This document shows, piece after piece, positions 1 through 11,472 of a stretch of 64,000 nt of DNA. Position numbers and translations under genes: made by a program. This DNA is from Sclerotinia nivalis. Lineage: Eukaryota > Ascomycota > Leotiomycetes > Helotiales > Sclerotiniaceae. The notes below the pieces were generated by a model. It worked only from the letters and a program-made list of their open reading frames with translations, was not told the DNA's origin and made no database searches. The DNA lies in assembly GCA_029531795.1 (NCBI GenBank), contig JAPEIS010000002.1:248001-312000 (forward strand), read 5' to 3'. Position 1 is the first letter of the stretch. Each line of letters starts with the position of its first letter.

Positions 1-1979
1 TGTCGATCAAATATAGAATAAAATGTATATCAATTCCGATTGCTTTACTTTTCTATATTCCCGTTTGATTTATATAATTGGAAGATTAATTAGATCTACT
101 GTTGTACAAATTCGATTATATAATATCAAAAAGCAATTTGTTAAACTTATTGATTATAAGGATTTGTTACAAATATTGGAAAGAGCTTATGGAAATTAGA
201 ACAAATGGGTTGAGATCTGAAAACTCTTAATCAATCTAAAACAAAGGAATCAATCGTTTTATATCTTCTATATTGAGTTTTAGAGATTAGTATTGAAAGC
301 CGGGATGGCCGATAACAATAGTACCCTGATTATTCTGTTAGAATAAGCTTTATCGAGTGAACTGAAAAACCAGATTGTTATTATTGAGCTATTTACAAAT
401 AGCGTTGATGTATTCGCTGCTTTCGTATAGATATTGGAGAATCGTTGTTTGTATCTGATAGGATCGATCGGTTCTGGTTGCAATTCAATTATCCCGTCGC
501 TCTGTATTATAATTCAAAATCTGAATCCTGTTAATTGTATTTTTACTCTGTTCTTGAATGTTATTATCCGATCTGTTATTTCTGTTACGATTATATTTGT
601 TGGAGATTTAATGGATCTTAGTTTTCAAAGATGTATTAATAGATATGAATGAGGGGAATGTTTTCGTTATAAATCGATCAATCATTGTATAAAAGATTGT
701 TTGTTTTTAGATAATTATTCTGTGTAAGTTAAAGCTAGCCTTACTAATCCTGCCCTGCTATTCCTTATTCCATTTTCCGTTTAGATTCAATTGTATACTA
801 TGTTATTGTATAATCTATCCTTTCCCGGCTCCCCGAATTCGGGAAACGAAACTCGTTTGGTATAAATCGTTATCAAACGAAAACCCCATGTATATTACAT
901 TTGTTTGTTGTTGCAATTCAAAACTTATCTTTTGTTGAAGAAACAAGTAATCGAGTAAATCTAATAATATTGTTTGTTATTGTTCTATCAATATCTAATC
1001 GATTTTGTTCTATTTATGTTATGGTGGATAACGGATATAAAGGATATGCTTTCGTGGATCGAAATTGAATAAAAGCTATTAAGCTTCTAATATACAAATT
1101 ATTTATCTTGTTCGAAGTCATTGGATTCGATGGAAAAATATTGTTCGAAAACCGAGTGGATTGTTATATTCTAATCGATTTACAAATCAATAATCATTAT
1201 AAAAAAAAATCGAAAATCTATATTATTGAATTAACTTATTATTTGATTATCTTGGGGTTAACTTGATTAAAGAAGTATGATTCTTATATCGAATTCGTAT
1301 CTAATATTTTTCGTTTTGATAACAAATTCTGTTAGAAGTTTTGTAATATGTTTGTGCAATTATCGAGTGTTCGAATCCTATCCGATATTCCTATCAAAAT
1401 CCATTCTGTTTATCTACTGCTTCATTCTGAAGCGCTAAAGAAAAAAGATATAGTAAACGTTTCAATCCAAGTTTGTTCGATGTATACTTGTTGAAGCTAC
1501 AAGATGTTCCAAGCTAATATCGATTTGATAAACTGAATTCTGAAGGAAAAAAAAGATTTTACTTTCGAAGATCTGCCTATTGAATTCCGTTCGTGGATCG
1601 ATATATTTTCTCTATATAACACTGACAAACTACCTTTGCACTGTCCATACGATTATAATATCCGATTACAAGATAGGGCTAAGCTACTGTTTGAAGTTCT
1701 GTATTCAATGTTTCGAAACGAATTAAAAGCTTTGCAAGAATGGTTAAGGGAAAATCTAGCAAAAGGATTCATTCGATTGAGTTCTTTTGTTTCCGCTTCG
1801 TTTGTTTTATTTGTTAAGAAACCCAATGGTGGTCTTTGATTCTGTATAGATTATTGTACATTGAATAATTTGTTTGTGAAAGATCGATACCTATTGTCTT
1901 TAACCAAAAAATCCTTGAATAATCTAAAAGGGATAAAGTATTTTACAAAAATAGATATCATCTCGATTTTCAATAATAT
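1..1979 (+). mobile_element. Truncated, decayed Ty3/gypsy retrotransposon (gag C-part, protease, start of RT)
   Basis: Fragments follow the gag-pol order on the plus strand. A gag tail at about 430-650 matches the gag tail of the complete element at 7309-7503 (shared GDLMDL). A retropepsin-like stretch lies at about 1140-1600, and the start of reverse transcriptase at about 1800-1979 (KPNGG, then VKDRY and YFTKIDI). RT stops dead where an LTR begins at 1980 and does not resume after it. Stops and frameshifts are frequent and the DNA is very AT-rich, as expected after RIP. It is the same family as the 2975-8612 element but in the opposite orientation. The left end is outside the window. No function remains. 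Confidence 0.8.
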
Positions 1980-2216
1980 TATCACGGAGGCAGCAGACAG
2001 GATAACAGAAATCACTTTTATTGATAAGACGTAGCTCGAAGAGCTACGTTTCTACAGAAGGAACGTTTCCTTTAAATACATTTGTGTGTGCTAGGGCTCC
2101 GAGCCCTAGCGCTCTTACAGGGTACGATCACCGAGCGTGCCCCGCTCGGTGCTGGATCGGACAGGTGGAGCCTACTAAAGGGGCCGGTCCAGTGGCCCGG
2201 CCCTGACCCCGTGACA
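1980..2216 (-). repeat. Solo LTR (copy A, 237 bp), least decayed copy
   Basis: The termini TATCAC...GTGACA and the inner block from the GGCAGCAGACAGG side match the LTRs of the complete element, so it is read on the minus strand like that element. It is GC-richer than its surroundings. It holds four short inverted repeats: 2029-2037/2041-2049, 2090-2099/2101-2110, 2130-2137/2143-2150 and 2181-2187/2197-2203. Flanks AATAT and TTACA are not a duplication. On its left is a gypsy RT fragment and on its right a LINE ORF1 zinc knuckle. It therefore probably marks a recombination or deletion junction rather than a clean insertion. Confidence 0.8.
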
Positions 2217-2974
2217 TTACAAAGCTTATAAACAGAAGGTTTTCTATAATATGATTCTTGATAACCAAATCCTTGGCATTTTTGATATTAAAAGTTTGAA
2301 GAAAAAAAATAGAATTTTTCTATTCTTACATTAATCCCTACAATATATAGTCTTTTTCGGATAGCTAATTCAGCTTTTCTTTTAATAACAAAAGCAATAA
2401 CTACTGTTTTTTCTTTCTGAATCGATCGTTTGGTTACCGAAATAAACCAATAAGGAGTTCCTATTAAGGAAAGACCAATATTGAAGGTTTTGATCTTATC
2501 TTTGATAAGATCCATACTTTTAGGCCCTGAGAATTCCTTTATAGGGATTTTGTGAATAATCATTTTGTACTAGATTTGATCCTTTTGAATCCTTTCGAAT
2601 TTTAAGAATTGGTTCCAAATTGATATCTTTTCTATAAGGAATTGAAAGGTGAATAGATTATTAATAATTATAATGATATTATTATTAATAGAAATAATAA
2701 TAACTAAAATAACAGAACCTTTGATTCCGGCTTTTATGAATACTTTGTTCATTTGGTTTCTCACTATAAAAGAAGAAAAGGAATCTGGATTGGGAATAAA
2801 GGGATTGATAAGGATTAAATATTTATTTGAATCATTTTCTTTCTTTTATGATTTTTCTGGAGGATTTTGTTTATTGGTTTTGTTTTTGAAAATAATATTC
2901 TATTCGTTGACTTTTACAATTGAAGTATAACTAGTATTATTAGATGCAGAAGATTTTTTCCCAATAATAAGAAG
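2217..2974 (-). mobile_element. Tad-like LINE ORF1 remnant, 3' part (split by the gypsy element)
   Basis: The minus-strand translation resembles the gag-like ORF1 of fungal Tad1-clade LINEs. An RRM-like region lies at 2288-2563 (GTPYWF, then SIQKEKTVVIAF, then RLYIVGINVRIEK). A zinc-knuckle remnant at about 2220-2275 reads KCQGFGYQESYYRKP, with the usual second Cys replaced by Tyr, as a G-to-A change would produce. The coding context continues on the other side of the inserted gypsy element at 8618-9290. Family assignment rests on recalled motif pattern only. ORF2 (endonuclease/RT) is not present here; LTR copy A cuts the element just after the knuckle. Confidence 0.55.
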
Positions 2975-3187
2975 TATCACAGAGGCAGCAGACAGGATAA
3001 CAGAAATCACTTTTATTGATAAGACGTAGCTCGAAGAGTTACGTTTCTATAGAAGGAACGGTTCCTTAAATATATTTATGTGTAGTGTTAACCCCGACCG
3101 GGGCTAGCCTACATTTATCCGAGGTCCGATTCCTATAGATCGGAATCTGAGTGGTCTTTGTATACTATATATGGGGACTCTGTGACA
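2975..3187 (-). repeat. 3' LTR of the complete gypsy element
   Basis: It starts TATCACAGAGG and ends CTGTGACA on the plus strand. It is 213 bp, the same length as its partner at 8400-8612, and aligns with it throughout. The differences are mostly transitions, which disturb some of the hairpin stems that are perfect in the partner. Confidence 0.9.
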
Positions 3188-3929
3188 GTACTTCTTTTCT
3201 TAGGGTCGAGCTCCGTTGAGACGATTAGGGGAATCAGGTTTATCTGGATAACGATGGTGATAATTACAGATCAGTTCTTGAGTATTCTTCAAATACTCTG
3301 TAGATTCTTCGGTAGGCGTATTATAGTTTATCCATCGGACAGTATACTTCAAACGGGGGTCATTACGGTTCTAACGTTCTTATCGGGAATCCAGGATTTT
3401 CTTTATATCGAATTGCTCAATGCTTTCAACTTCGATAGGAGGGGGAGGCGGGTTGTGTTGATCGGGGATAGGGTCATCATTGGTGGGATATAATAGGTTA
3501 ATATGAAAGATCGGGTGATTCCTTATAGAGGCAGGGAGCTCCAGTTTGTAAATGTACGAGTTTATGCTCTTCAGAATTCGAAAGGGATTTAAGTTCTTTC
3601 AATCTAGTTTTTTTTGGGGATGAAGAGTTCGGATATTCTTAGTATTAAGTTAGATTAGATCTCCAGGCTGGTATCGATGGGCAGGCGAACGGTGGGAATC
3701 GGTATTCTTCGAATAGCGGGTTTGATTAGTGATCAGTTCGGTCTTCAGGTGATCGATGATCGATTTCATCTTTTTGATGAATTCCTTAGCGTCCAGGATT
3801 TCAAGGCGATCGGAGAGCGCGGCGGGTTCGAAACTTATTCGGGGATGGAAATTGTAATTGGCAAAGAACGGCGATAGGCGGGAACTTTCGGATCAGATAG
3901 AGTTAATCGAGAATTCGGCGATCGATAGC

Positions 3930-4507
3930 TATTCGGATCAGTCGTTCTGCAGGTAGGATACATACAAGCGAAGGTATTGTTCGAGCATTGCGTTTGCCCT
4001 TTCTATTTGTCCATCGGTTTCAGGATGATAAGCTGTCGATAGTTTCGAAACAGTATCTAATCGTTTACAGATATGCTTCCAGAAATTAGAGATAAACTGA
4101 GTTCCACGATTGGATATAATGATTTGCAACAGATTGTAGAACTTTCATATATGCTTCAAGAACAGATGGAAGACTTCTTCGAAGTTATAGGTTCTTCGAT
4201 AAGACAAAAAATGCTTCATTTTGGTTAATCGATCGATTATAACAAATATTGTATTGTATTTAGAGTTTTTCGAAAGATGGATGATGAAATCGATTGAGAT
4301 ATCTTTTTAGATTTGTTGTGGGATCGAAAGAAAGTGTAAGACTTTTTCTTGTCCTTTACGGTTCGGGGCGGCTCGATGGCAACTATGACAATTGCGCACC
4401 CAACGGGAAACGTAATCGTAATATCCAAGCCAATAGTAGTTTCGGGAAAGCAATTCGAAGGTATAGGTATAATGCGGGTATCCGGCAATAGGGGAATCGT
4501 GGATCAT
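3930..4507 (-). pseudogene. Gypsy integrase remnant
   Basis: Piece 4507-4307 carries the H-x3-H...C-x2-C zinc-binding N-terminus (ending RNCHSCHRA). Piece 4129-3938 carries the core segment [12 protein letters not shown] followed by [14 protein letters not shown]. The catalytic Asp before RGTQF is replaced by Asn. The two pieces lie in one order but are separated by frame breaks. Confidence 0.8.
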
Positions 4508-5699
4508 TCAAAAGAGCTTTGCTTTCAAAGGATCGTAATTAGAAATATAAAGCTTTTTACAATAATATAATAGATTATTATTCATAGTATATTCAGATAA
4601 TATAATATATAGATATCTAGCAGTATTCTTTTTTAAAGCCTTTAAGATCGATAATGGAAGCAGATCGGACAGGTAAACTTCAACGAACAGGGGTTTTAGT
4701 TCTTCAAAAGGTTCCAATTATATAAATTCAAACAATTGAATAAGGATTGGGTTATCGGATATCACAGGTAATTCAAGTTCACAAATAGGTAATTCAGATT
4801 CGTGAACAGATGGTTTAGGATTACAAATAGACGATGAAATATTGATACAAGTTTAATTACAAATTATAATTACAAAACGAACTTTCTTTTTTAGTTTAAC
4901 AATAGGAAACAAATCTGTATCTAAATTTTCGGTTTTCAGAATAATTTAATTTTGATAAAGGAGGCGTTCATTCTTTTCTTTAGGCAAATCCTCTAATCTT
5001 CTGGTCAGAGTATCGGATTTCGCTTTTTGTTTTCTGGGATAGTATGTAATCTTGAAATTGAAATGGAACAGAAATTCAGATCAGTGAGTTTGATAATGGT
5101 TCAATAGCTTTATTATCGTAAAGTACTCCAGATTCTTATGGTCTGTGATGACCTTAATCGGAGAAGAAGTATTTTCTAATTTGGATCGCCACTTTTCGAA
5201 ACAACGGATAATTGTCAGTAATTCTTTATTATAAATCTTATAGTTATATTCTGCAATCGAATGCTTCTTTGAAAAATATACAATAGATTTCAGAATCCCA
5301 TCGTTATTGTATTGGAAAAGGATTCTAGTAGATATATAATCCGATATATCCGTCTTTAAGATTATATCCTTCTCCCAATCGAAAGAGGCTAATATAGATA
5401 TCGCTGTAAATGCGGCTTTCAGATTCGAGAACGATTTCTCACAACCAGGATTCTATTGGAAGGCTATATTCTTCTTGGTCAGGTTTACTATCGAGCAAAT
5501 GATCGAAAAGAAGTTGTAAATAAAGCATCGATAGAAATTGTTAAATTTTATAAACATTTATATATCCGTTAGGTTTTTCGATGTTTTCCAATCAATTATC
5601 GTTTTAATCTTGATTGGGTTTATTCGGATCCTTTTTCGGCCTACAATTAGACTTAGGAATTTCGTTTCAGATTTCAGGAATTCATATTTCGATAAATTA

Positions 5700-6330
5700 G
5701 TATACAATTCGGCTTTTTATAAGACGTTTAGTATTTTTTGTATATGCTTTATATGTTCAGAATAGATCTTATTATAAATCAGAATATCATTCAGATAAGT
5801 AATATAGAATATATTTAGATATTCTTTTAGAGTATCATTGATAAATCGTTGGAACATTGTTGAAACTCCGGTCAATCCGAACAGTATGACCAAGATTTCG
5901 AACAGGCCGAATCGGGTATGGAATGTAGTTAGGTATTTTTGTCCTTTCTTAATTCGGATATTATTGAAAATCGAGATGATATCTATTTTTGTAAAATACT
6001 TCATCCCTTTTAGATTATTCAAGGACTCTTTAATTAAAAGCAACAGATATCGGTCTTTCACAGATAAATTATTCAATACACGATAATCTATACAGAATCG
6101 AAGATTACCATTGGATTTCTTAACAAATAAAACAGACGAAGCGGAAACAAAGAAACTCGATCGGATAAATCCTTTTGTTAGGTTTTCCCTTAATCATTCT
6201 TGCAAAGCTTTCAATTCGTTCTGAAATATTGAATACAAAACTCCAAACGGTAGCTTAGCCCTATCTTGCAATCGGATATTATGATCGTATAAGTAGTGCG
6301 GAGATAGTTTGTTAATATTATATAAAGAAA
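5700..6330 (-). pseudogene. Gypsy reverse transcriptase remnant
   Basis: The open piece 6076-5717 shows [31 protein letters not shown] and YLNDILIY. The last is the YxDD-type catalytic box with one Asp changed to Asn. The N-terminal part (KPNGG-type motif) lies upstream behind stops at about 6130. With an altered catalytic box and interrupted frame it cannot be active. RNase H fragments follow at about 5500-5000. Confidence 0.8.
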
Positions 6331-6340
6331 ATACATCGAT

Positions 6341-6781
6341 CTACAAATAAAATTCAAAAAGCAGATCTTCAAAAGTAAAGTCTTCTTTTTCCTTCAAAAT
6401 TCGGTTTATCAAATCGATACTAGCTTGGAATATCTTGTAGCCTCGACGAATATATATCGAGCAAGTTCGGATTGAAATACTTATTATATCTCTTTTCTTT
6501 AATACTTCAAAACGAAATGATAAATAAACAAGACAGATTTTGATAGGGATATCGGATAGGGTTTGGATATTCGATAATTGTACAAACGTATTATAGAACT
6601 TTCGGCAGAACTCATTATCGAAGCGAAAGGTATTGAATACGAATCCGATATAGAGATCGTACTTCTTTAACCAAACCAACCCCAAAACAATTGGATAATA
6701 AGCTAATTCAATAATATAGATTTTCGATCTTTTCTTATAGTGATCATTGATTTGCAGATCGATTAGAATGTAACGATCCAC
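6341..6781 (-). pseudogene. Gypsy aspartic protease-region remnant
   Basis: 146 residues are open. YPIVLGLVWLKKYD matches the conserved ILGxPWL segment that follows the retropepsin domain in gypsy elements. The active-site part upstream (beyond 6781) is cut by a stop. It is the same region as 1140-1600 on the plus strand, which confirms that the two copies are one family. Confidence 0.65.
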
Positions 6782-7239
6782 TCAGTTTTCGAATAGTATT
6801 TTTCTGTCGAATCCAATGACTTCGAATGAAATAGGTAATTTGTATATTAGGAGCTTAGTAGTTTCCATCCAATTTCGATCTGCAAAAGTATATCCTTTGT
6901 ATCTATTATCTATTATAATATAAATAAAACAGAATCGATTAGATATTGATAGAACAATAATAGATAATATTATTAGATTTACTCGATTACTTGTTTCTTT
7001 AACAAAAGATAAACCTTGAATTATAACAACAAATAAATGTAGTATGCACAGGGCTTTCGTTTGACAACGATTTATACCAAACGGATTCCGTTTCCTGAAC
7101 TCGGGGAGTCGGAAGGGGATAGACTATATAGTAACATAATATACAGTTGAATCTGAGCGGAAAACGGAATAGGGGATAATAAGGCAAGACTAATAAGGCT
7201 AACTTTAGCTTATACAGGACGATTATCTGGGAACAGGTA

Positions 7240-8091
7240 GTCTTTCATACGATGATTAGTAGACCCACAACAGAAGCATTTCCTTCGTTTGCATTTATTA
7301 ATATATCTTTAAGAATTGAGATCCATTAGATCTCCAGCAAGCATAATTGTAGCGAAAGCAGTAGATCGAATAGTAGGATTCGGGGATGAAACAGAAATAC
7401 AATTAACAGAATTCAGATTTTGAGTAATAATACGGAGTGGCGGGACAATTGGGCTACAATCAAAGCCGGTCGGTCCTATCAGGTACAAACGGCGATTCTT
7501 CAATGTCTATACGAAAACAGCAAATATATCGGTACTATTTGTAGGGGGCTCAACAATAACAATCTGGTTCTTCAATTCACTCGATAAAGCTTGTTCTAAT
7601 AGGATAACCAGGATACTATTGTCGTCGGCCATCCCAATTTCTAATGTTAATCTTTGAAATTCAGTATAGAAGATATAGAACGATTGGTTCCTCTATTTCA
7701 AATTGATCAAAAGTTTCCAAGCCTTGGCTCGTTTGTTCTGATTTCCATAAGCTCTTTCCAGTATTTACAATAGATCCTTATAATCGGTAAGTTTAACAAA
7801 TTGTCCTTTGATATTATACAATCGAATTTGCACAACAGCGGATCCAGTTAATCTTCTAGTTATGTAAGTCAGATGGGAATGCAGGAAAGTAAAGTAATCG
7901 GAATTGGTATGCATTTTATTCTGTATTTGATCGACAAATCGATTAAGATCGATTTTCGTTCCATCAAACAATATAGGATCAGGTACCTTTTTATTCAATT
8001 GAGGTTTCGATAAAACAAAAGCGGCAATTGGGGTTATAACAGAAATCAAAGACGAAAGGTCGATCAAATCGGTAGGGATTGAAATAGACAA
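7240..8091 (-). pseudogene. Gypsy gag remnant with mutated zinc knuckle
   Basis: The longest open piece (8091-7765) has a capsid-like pattern (PDPILFDGTKIDLNRF). A knuckle near 7243-7290 reads KCFCCGSTNHRMKDY. The family consensus C-x2-C-x4-H-x4-C is kept except that the final Cys is Tyr, a single G-to-A change. The frame is broken between these parts, so no full-length gag can be made. Confidence 0.65.
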
Positions 8092-8399
8092 AACAATGGG
8101 GACGGGATGGAGTTAAATCAAATAGATAATCAATCTATCGTTCTTCTCTTTCCATTATATAAATATAGTTTTCTCGATTTACAAATCGAAAGTAAGCTTT
8201 TGAATTGCGGATTATAAATCGATCATTTTTGTTTCCATTCTTATACTGAATTCGTAAAGGGAGATAAAGTAACGATACCAGATCGCAATATCACTGGTTA
8301 CAACAGTAGTGAATTCTTCAAGGGAACCGGATTGGTTAGACAAATACAAACGGGACGATATCGTAGAAGTATCAGTACAAATAGAAGGGAGCTACGTAG

Positions 8400-8612
8400 T
8401 ATCACAAAGGCAACAAACAGGATAACAGAAATCACTTTTATTGATAAAACATAACTCGAAAAGTTACGTTTCTATAAAAGGAACGGTTCCTTAAATACAT
8501 TTATGTATAGCGCTAGCCCCGACCGGGGCTAGCCTACACTTATCCGAGATCCGACTCCTACGGATCGGAACCCGAGCGGTCTCCGTATACCATATACGGG
8601 GACCCCGTGACA
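8400..8612 (-). repeat. 5' LTR of the complete gypsy element
   Basis: It starts TATCACAAAGG and ends CCCCGTGACA on the plus strand, and is followed by the AGAAG duplication at 8613-8617. It contains perfect hairpins at 8512-8520/8525-8533, 8548-8553/8561-8566 and 8583-8589/8593-8599. Confidence 0.9.
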
Positions 8613-8617
8613 AGAAG

Positions 8618-9290
8618 AATAGATTGATTAAAAAGATCAATTAAATGGTTTGCTTGTATTTCGATTTTTCTGATGACGATTTCGAGATGGTTGATTTGAG
8701 AAATAATGATATTGGAAATCTTCGAAAGTTTCCCTTTTTCAAGGTATTTTCTAAAGATTTCGATTAGATCTAAAATCTTAGATTGTTCTTCGAAGGATTT
8801 CTCTAATGATATTATTAGAACTAAAAGATCTCTAGCTTTTTTAATTATTTGTTTAGTGAATGATAACTTGATTCCGGAATTGATTGATTGTCGGTATCGT
8901 TTATTATTAATTTTAAAGGGGATAGATTTATCAAGGAATCAAAAGGGATCATCTGAATTGAGAATATCTAATTGCCTTTGCGAATTGAAGGATTGAACTA
9001 GAATAGAATTCAAAAAATTGAATGATTTTTGTATTATGAAAGGGTTTCTGAATGAGGGGATTGGATTTATAGTGAAAAGATTGAATATTGGAGAGCCTAG
9101 TATCACTATTACTTATAAAGGAATAGATTCAGAAGATGATCCAAAGGATCCTTCCATCGAAGAGTCCATTATTAGACTTGATAAATCTATCAAAGCCTTA
9201 TACACTCAATAAAGAGAAAAGTTAAAGGAAGTTGGAAAGAGTTTTTATACGAATTTTCATGTAAGTTTCGTGTTTTGAACAGCGACGACA
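8618..9290 (-). mobile_element. Tad-like LINE ORF1 remnant, 5' part (other side of the gypsy insertion)
   Basis: On the minus strand this encodes a Lys/Glu/Ile-rich, likely coiled-coil stretch (for example ISLEKSFEEQSKILDLIE). It leads without gap, apart from the gypsy insertion and its duplicated AGAAG, into the RRM-like part at 2974-2217. The right boundary near 9290 is where composition and coding pattern change. It is too decayed to be translated. Confidence 0.45.
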
Positions 9291-11472
9291 GTATCACAAC
9301 AACTACTGGGCCGATTCACTTGGGAACAATTAGAATGGATTTTGAGAATATTTCTTTATTAAATAAAGGGAAAAACTGATCGTATTTCGAAGAAATCTTT
9401 TTCTTCGAAATTTGTTGTGGGAACACAAAGCGGTGTACTGGTTTGATATACGTTACTCCGATACACAAATGTATGCCACGATTATGGTGCAAGGTTTCCA
9501 TGTTGTGACTACCTATCCTTATTCACTACGCTAATACGATGTCCAGTAATAGTTCTCTAATAAAGCTGTGTAATCGGCACCACCGTAATTCGCACATTCA
9601 ATATTTTTGGTACTAGCAGTACAGGTGCCAATATTTAAGATTGTTATTTTCATGCGATTCAAATACACCTGAATATTGAGAGCCGTAGTTTCGATATCAA
9701 TCTGGCGGTTTACTAAAATGACCCCAGCCATACATACCAACACAAGAATGAATCTGAGGCGGCTTTATTCATCTCGAGGACAAAAAGACAATATAAGCCT
9801 AGCGAGCGAACGGAGAAGTCTAGCGCAACAGTCTGTCGCAGCACCTGCTGCGGCACCACCGCCTGCCGAGCTTGTTCATGCTCCTTCGCGAGGGTCATGT
9901 TATACACTGCAACTTTGGGTAAGGCTACTGGCCAACGAATGCTTTCTGCTAAAAGAGGCAAGTAAAGCGACAAAGCGACGCTTACATAAAAAGAAAAAGA
10001 TTGATTGATTGATTGATTGATTTAACGTCCACACTGAGTCTAAGACTATCTAGGACGGCTAGGGGCTCTATGAGCTCCTAGTTGATGCTATGGGGAGTTG
10101 TATGCTAGCTAACATACAGTTTGTATAGTTTGGGTTTCTTTTCAACCCTTGAAATGTTGATTGAGGGCAAGTGAAAACTAATACTGGGGAACAAAGCCCG
10201 ATATCTTCATCCTCTAAGACCTTTCCTTCCTCGTTCTCCCCCTACCTTTTGCTAATTAAAGCATCCCACTAATATAATCTTCTTCTTCGATCCAATCTGC
10301 TATTCCGACACTACTTCCCACAAAGGTCAAGAGTCATCTCCGTCAAGATTACCTCCAATACAGCAAAAGGGTCCTCATACTAATGAAAAGCAACTGGAAG
10401 GCACCACTCTCCTCAGCTCGAATTCATTCATTAGTTCCTTTGCATGCTTTCCTAGATGTGATGATCTCCAGCTTTGTTTGAATGTAAATAATCGAAACCG
10501 CCAAATGGAATATCGGTTATTTGAATGTAATGATAGTGGGGCGTGGCCTTAACCCTATTTACACACATACAAAAAATATTTTCGTAAAATCGAGAAAAAG
10601 GCGTAATATCGTATCGATGCTCAGAGTATAGCATTAGTTGATAAATGATGGTATTCTCTGTTTCGTGATAATCGTAGTGTTAAAATGAATATGTTTTCGA
10701 TAATCGATTGTTGAAAAAAGGTATAAAATACGAATAAAACAATAGCAAATTCCGTATCGAAAAGATCCTTCTAAAATAGAAGGGACTTACTAGGTGTATC
10801 ATACCTCGTATTGAGGTAATAATCGATAGCAGATGTTGAATCTAACCAGGATTTCTGTAGCCATCGTCTGTATTTTGGGTTGATGTTCGTTCATCCTTTC
10901 GAAGATATTGATGCTGTAAAATCGTAATAACCCCTCCATCGTGAATATCGTAATCGGGAAACCCTCTCTCTCTCTTCCAATATATCCGATTCCATCAAAT
11001 GACTCAATCTTAGCTTTGCAGACTCTCAATAGAGAGCTGAAGGTTCGTAGAGGGCACCACGTACAGGTGTTGAGTCTTCGCCCTCCAAAAAGAAAAAGAG
11101 GCAAGGCAAGCAAAGGTGATAAATGTCACGATTATTGTACTGAATAACCTAACCACAGTGTGATTGGGCGTAGAAAGTTCTATAATCGCGCGAGGACATT
11201 GGCTCTGTAGGTGGATGTTCACTTGTTATTCCCAGTTTCCCATAACAAGCCGAGCATATGTATTATCCCTATCCACCCCCCACGATTCCTAATCTCATCC
11301 AAAACAAAAGGCTTGTCCTCATTCTCAAACCCATTTCACTCAACGTTTCAAGTTCTGCAATCATTGGCTGTAGGCATATTGTTAGCTGTCATTTCTATAA
11401 TTGAAATTTTTCTCGGAAAATATACCGTTGTCTGAGGCCCGTTGATTTCTACTGTCTTCTCCTCGTCGCAAT
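9291..11472. other. No supportable gene; a perfect hairpin and a GATT microsatellite
   Basis: Only short ORFs, several lacking an ATG. Visible structure: a 12-bp perfect stem with 4-nt loop at 9384-9411 (ATTTCGAAGAAA and its complement) and a GATT microsatellite at about 9999-10022. The minus ORF at 9743-9531 ends GGADYTALLENYYWTSY; I do not recognise it. Confidence 0.5.

Larger units (their letters stand above)
2975..8612 (-). mobile_element. Complete but inactivated Ty3/gypsy LTR retrotransposon (5.6 kb)
   Basis: Two LTRs of identical length (213 bp; 2975-3187 and 8400-8612) bound gag-PR-RT-RNaseH-IN fragments on the minus strand. Both sides are flanked by AGAAG (2970-2974 and 8613-8617), a 5-bp target-site duplication. 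Order from the right is gag (about 8091-7240), protease (6781-6341), RT (about 6330-5700), RNase H (about 5500-5000) and integrase (about 4507-3930). Protease-IN-last order places it in Ty3/gypsy. Every frame carries stops, and catalytic residues are mutated. It is inserted in a Tad-like LINE ORF1. The 3.2-3.9 kb segment between integrase and the left LTR has open plus-strand frames that I read as antisense shadow of the pol 3' end. Confidence 0.9.

Noticed and set aside
3158..3877. Plus-strand frames of 111 and 66 codons
   Set aside because: They start inside or beyond the gypsy 3' LTR and run antisense to the pol 3' end.
10799..11113. 104-codon minus frame
   Set aside because: TTG start, no family resemblance, no splice support.
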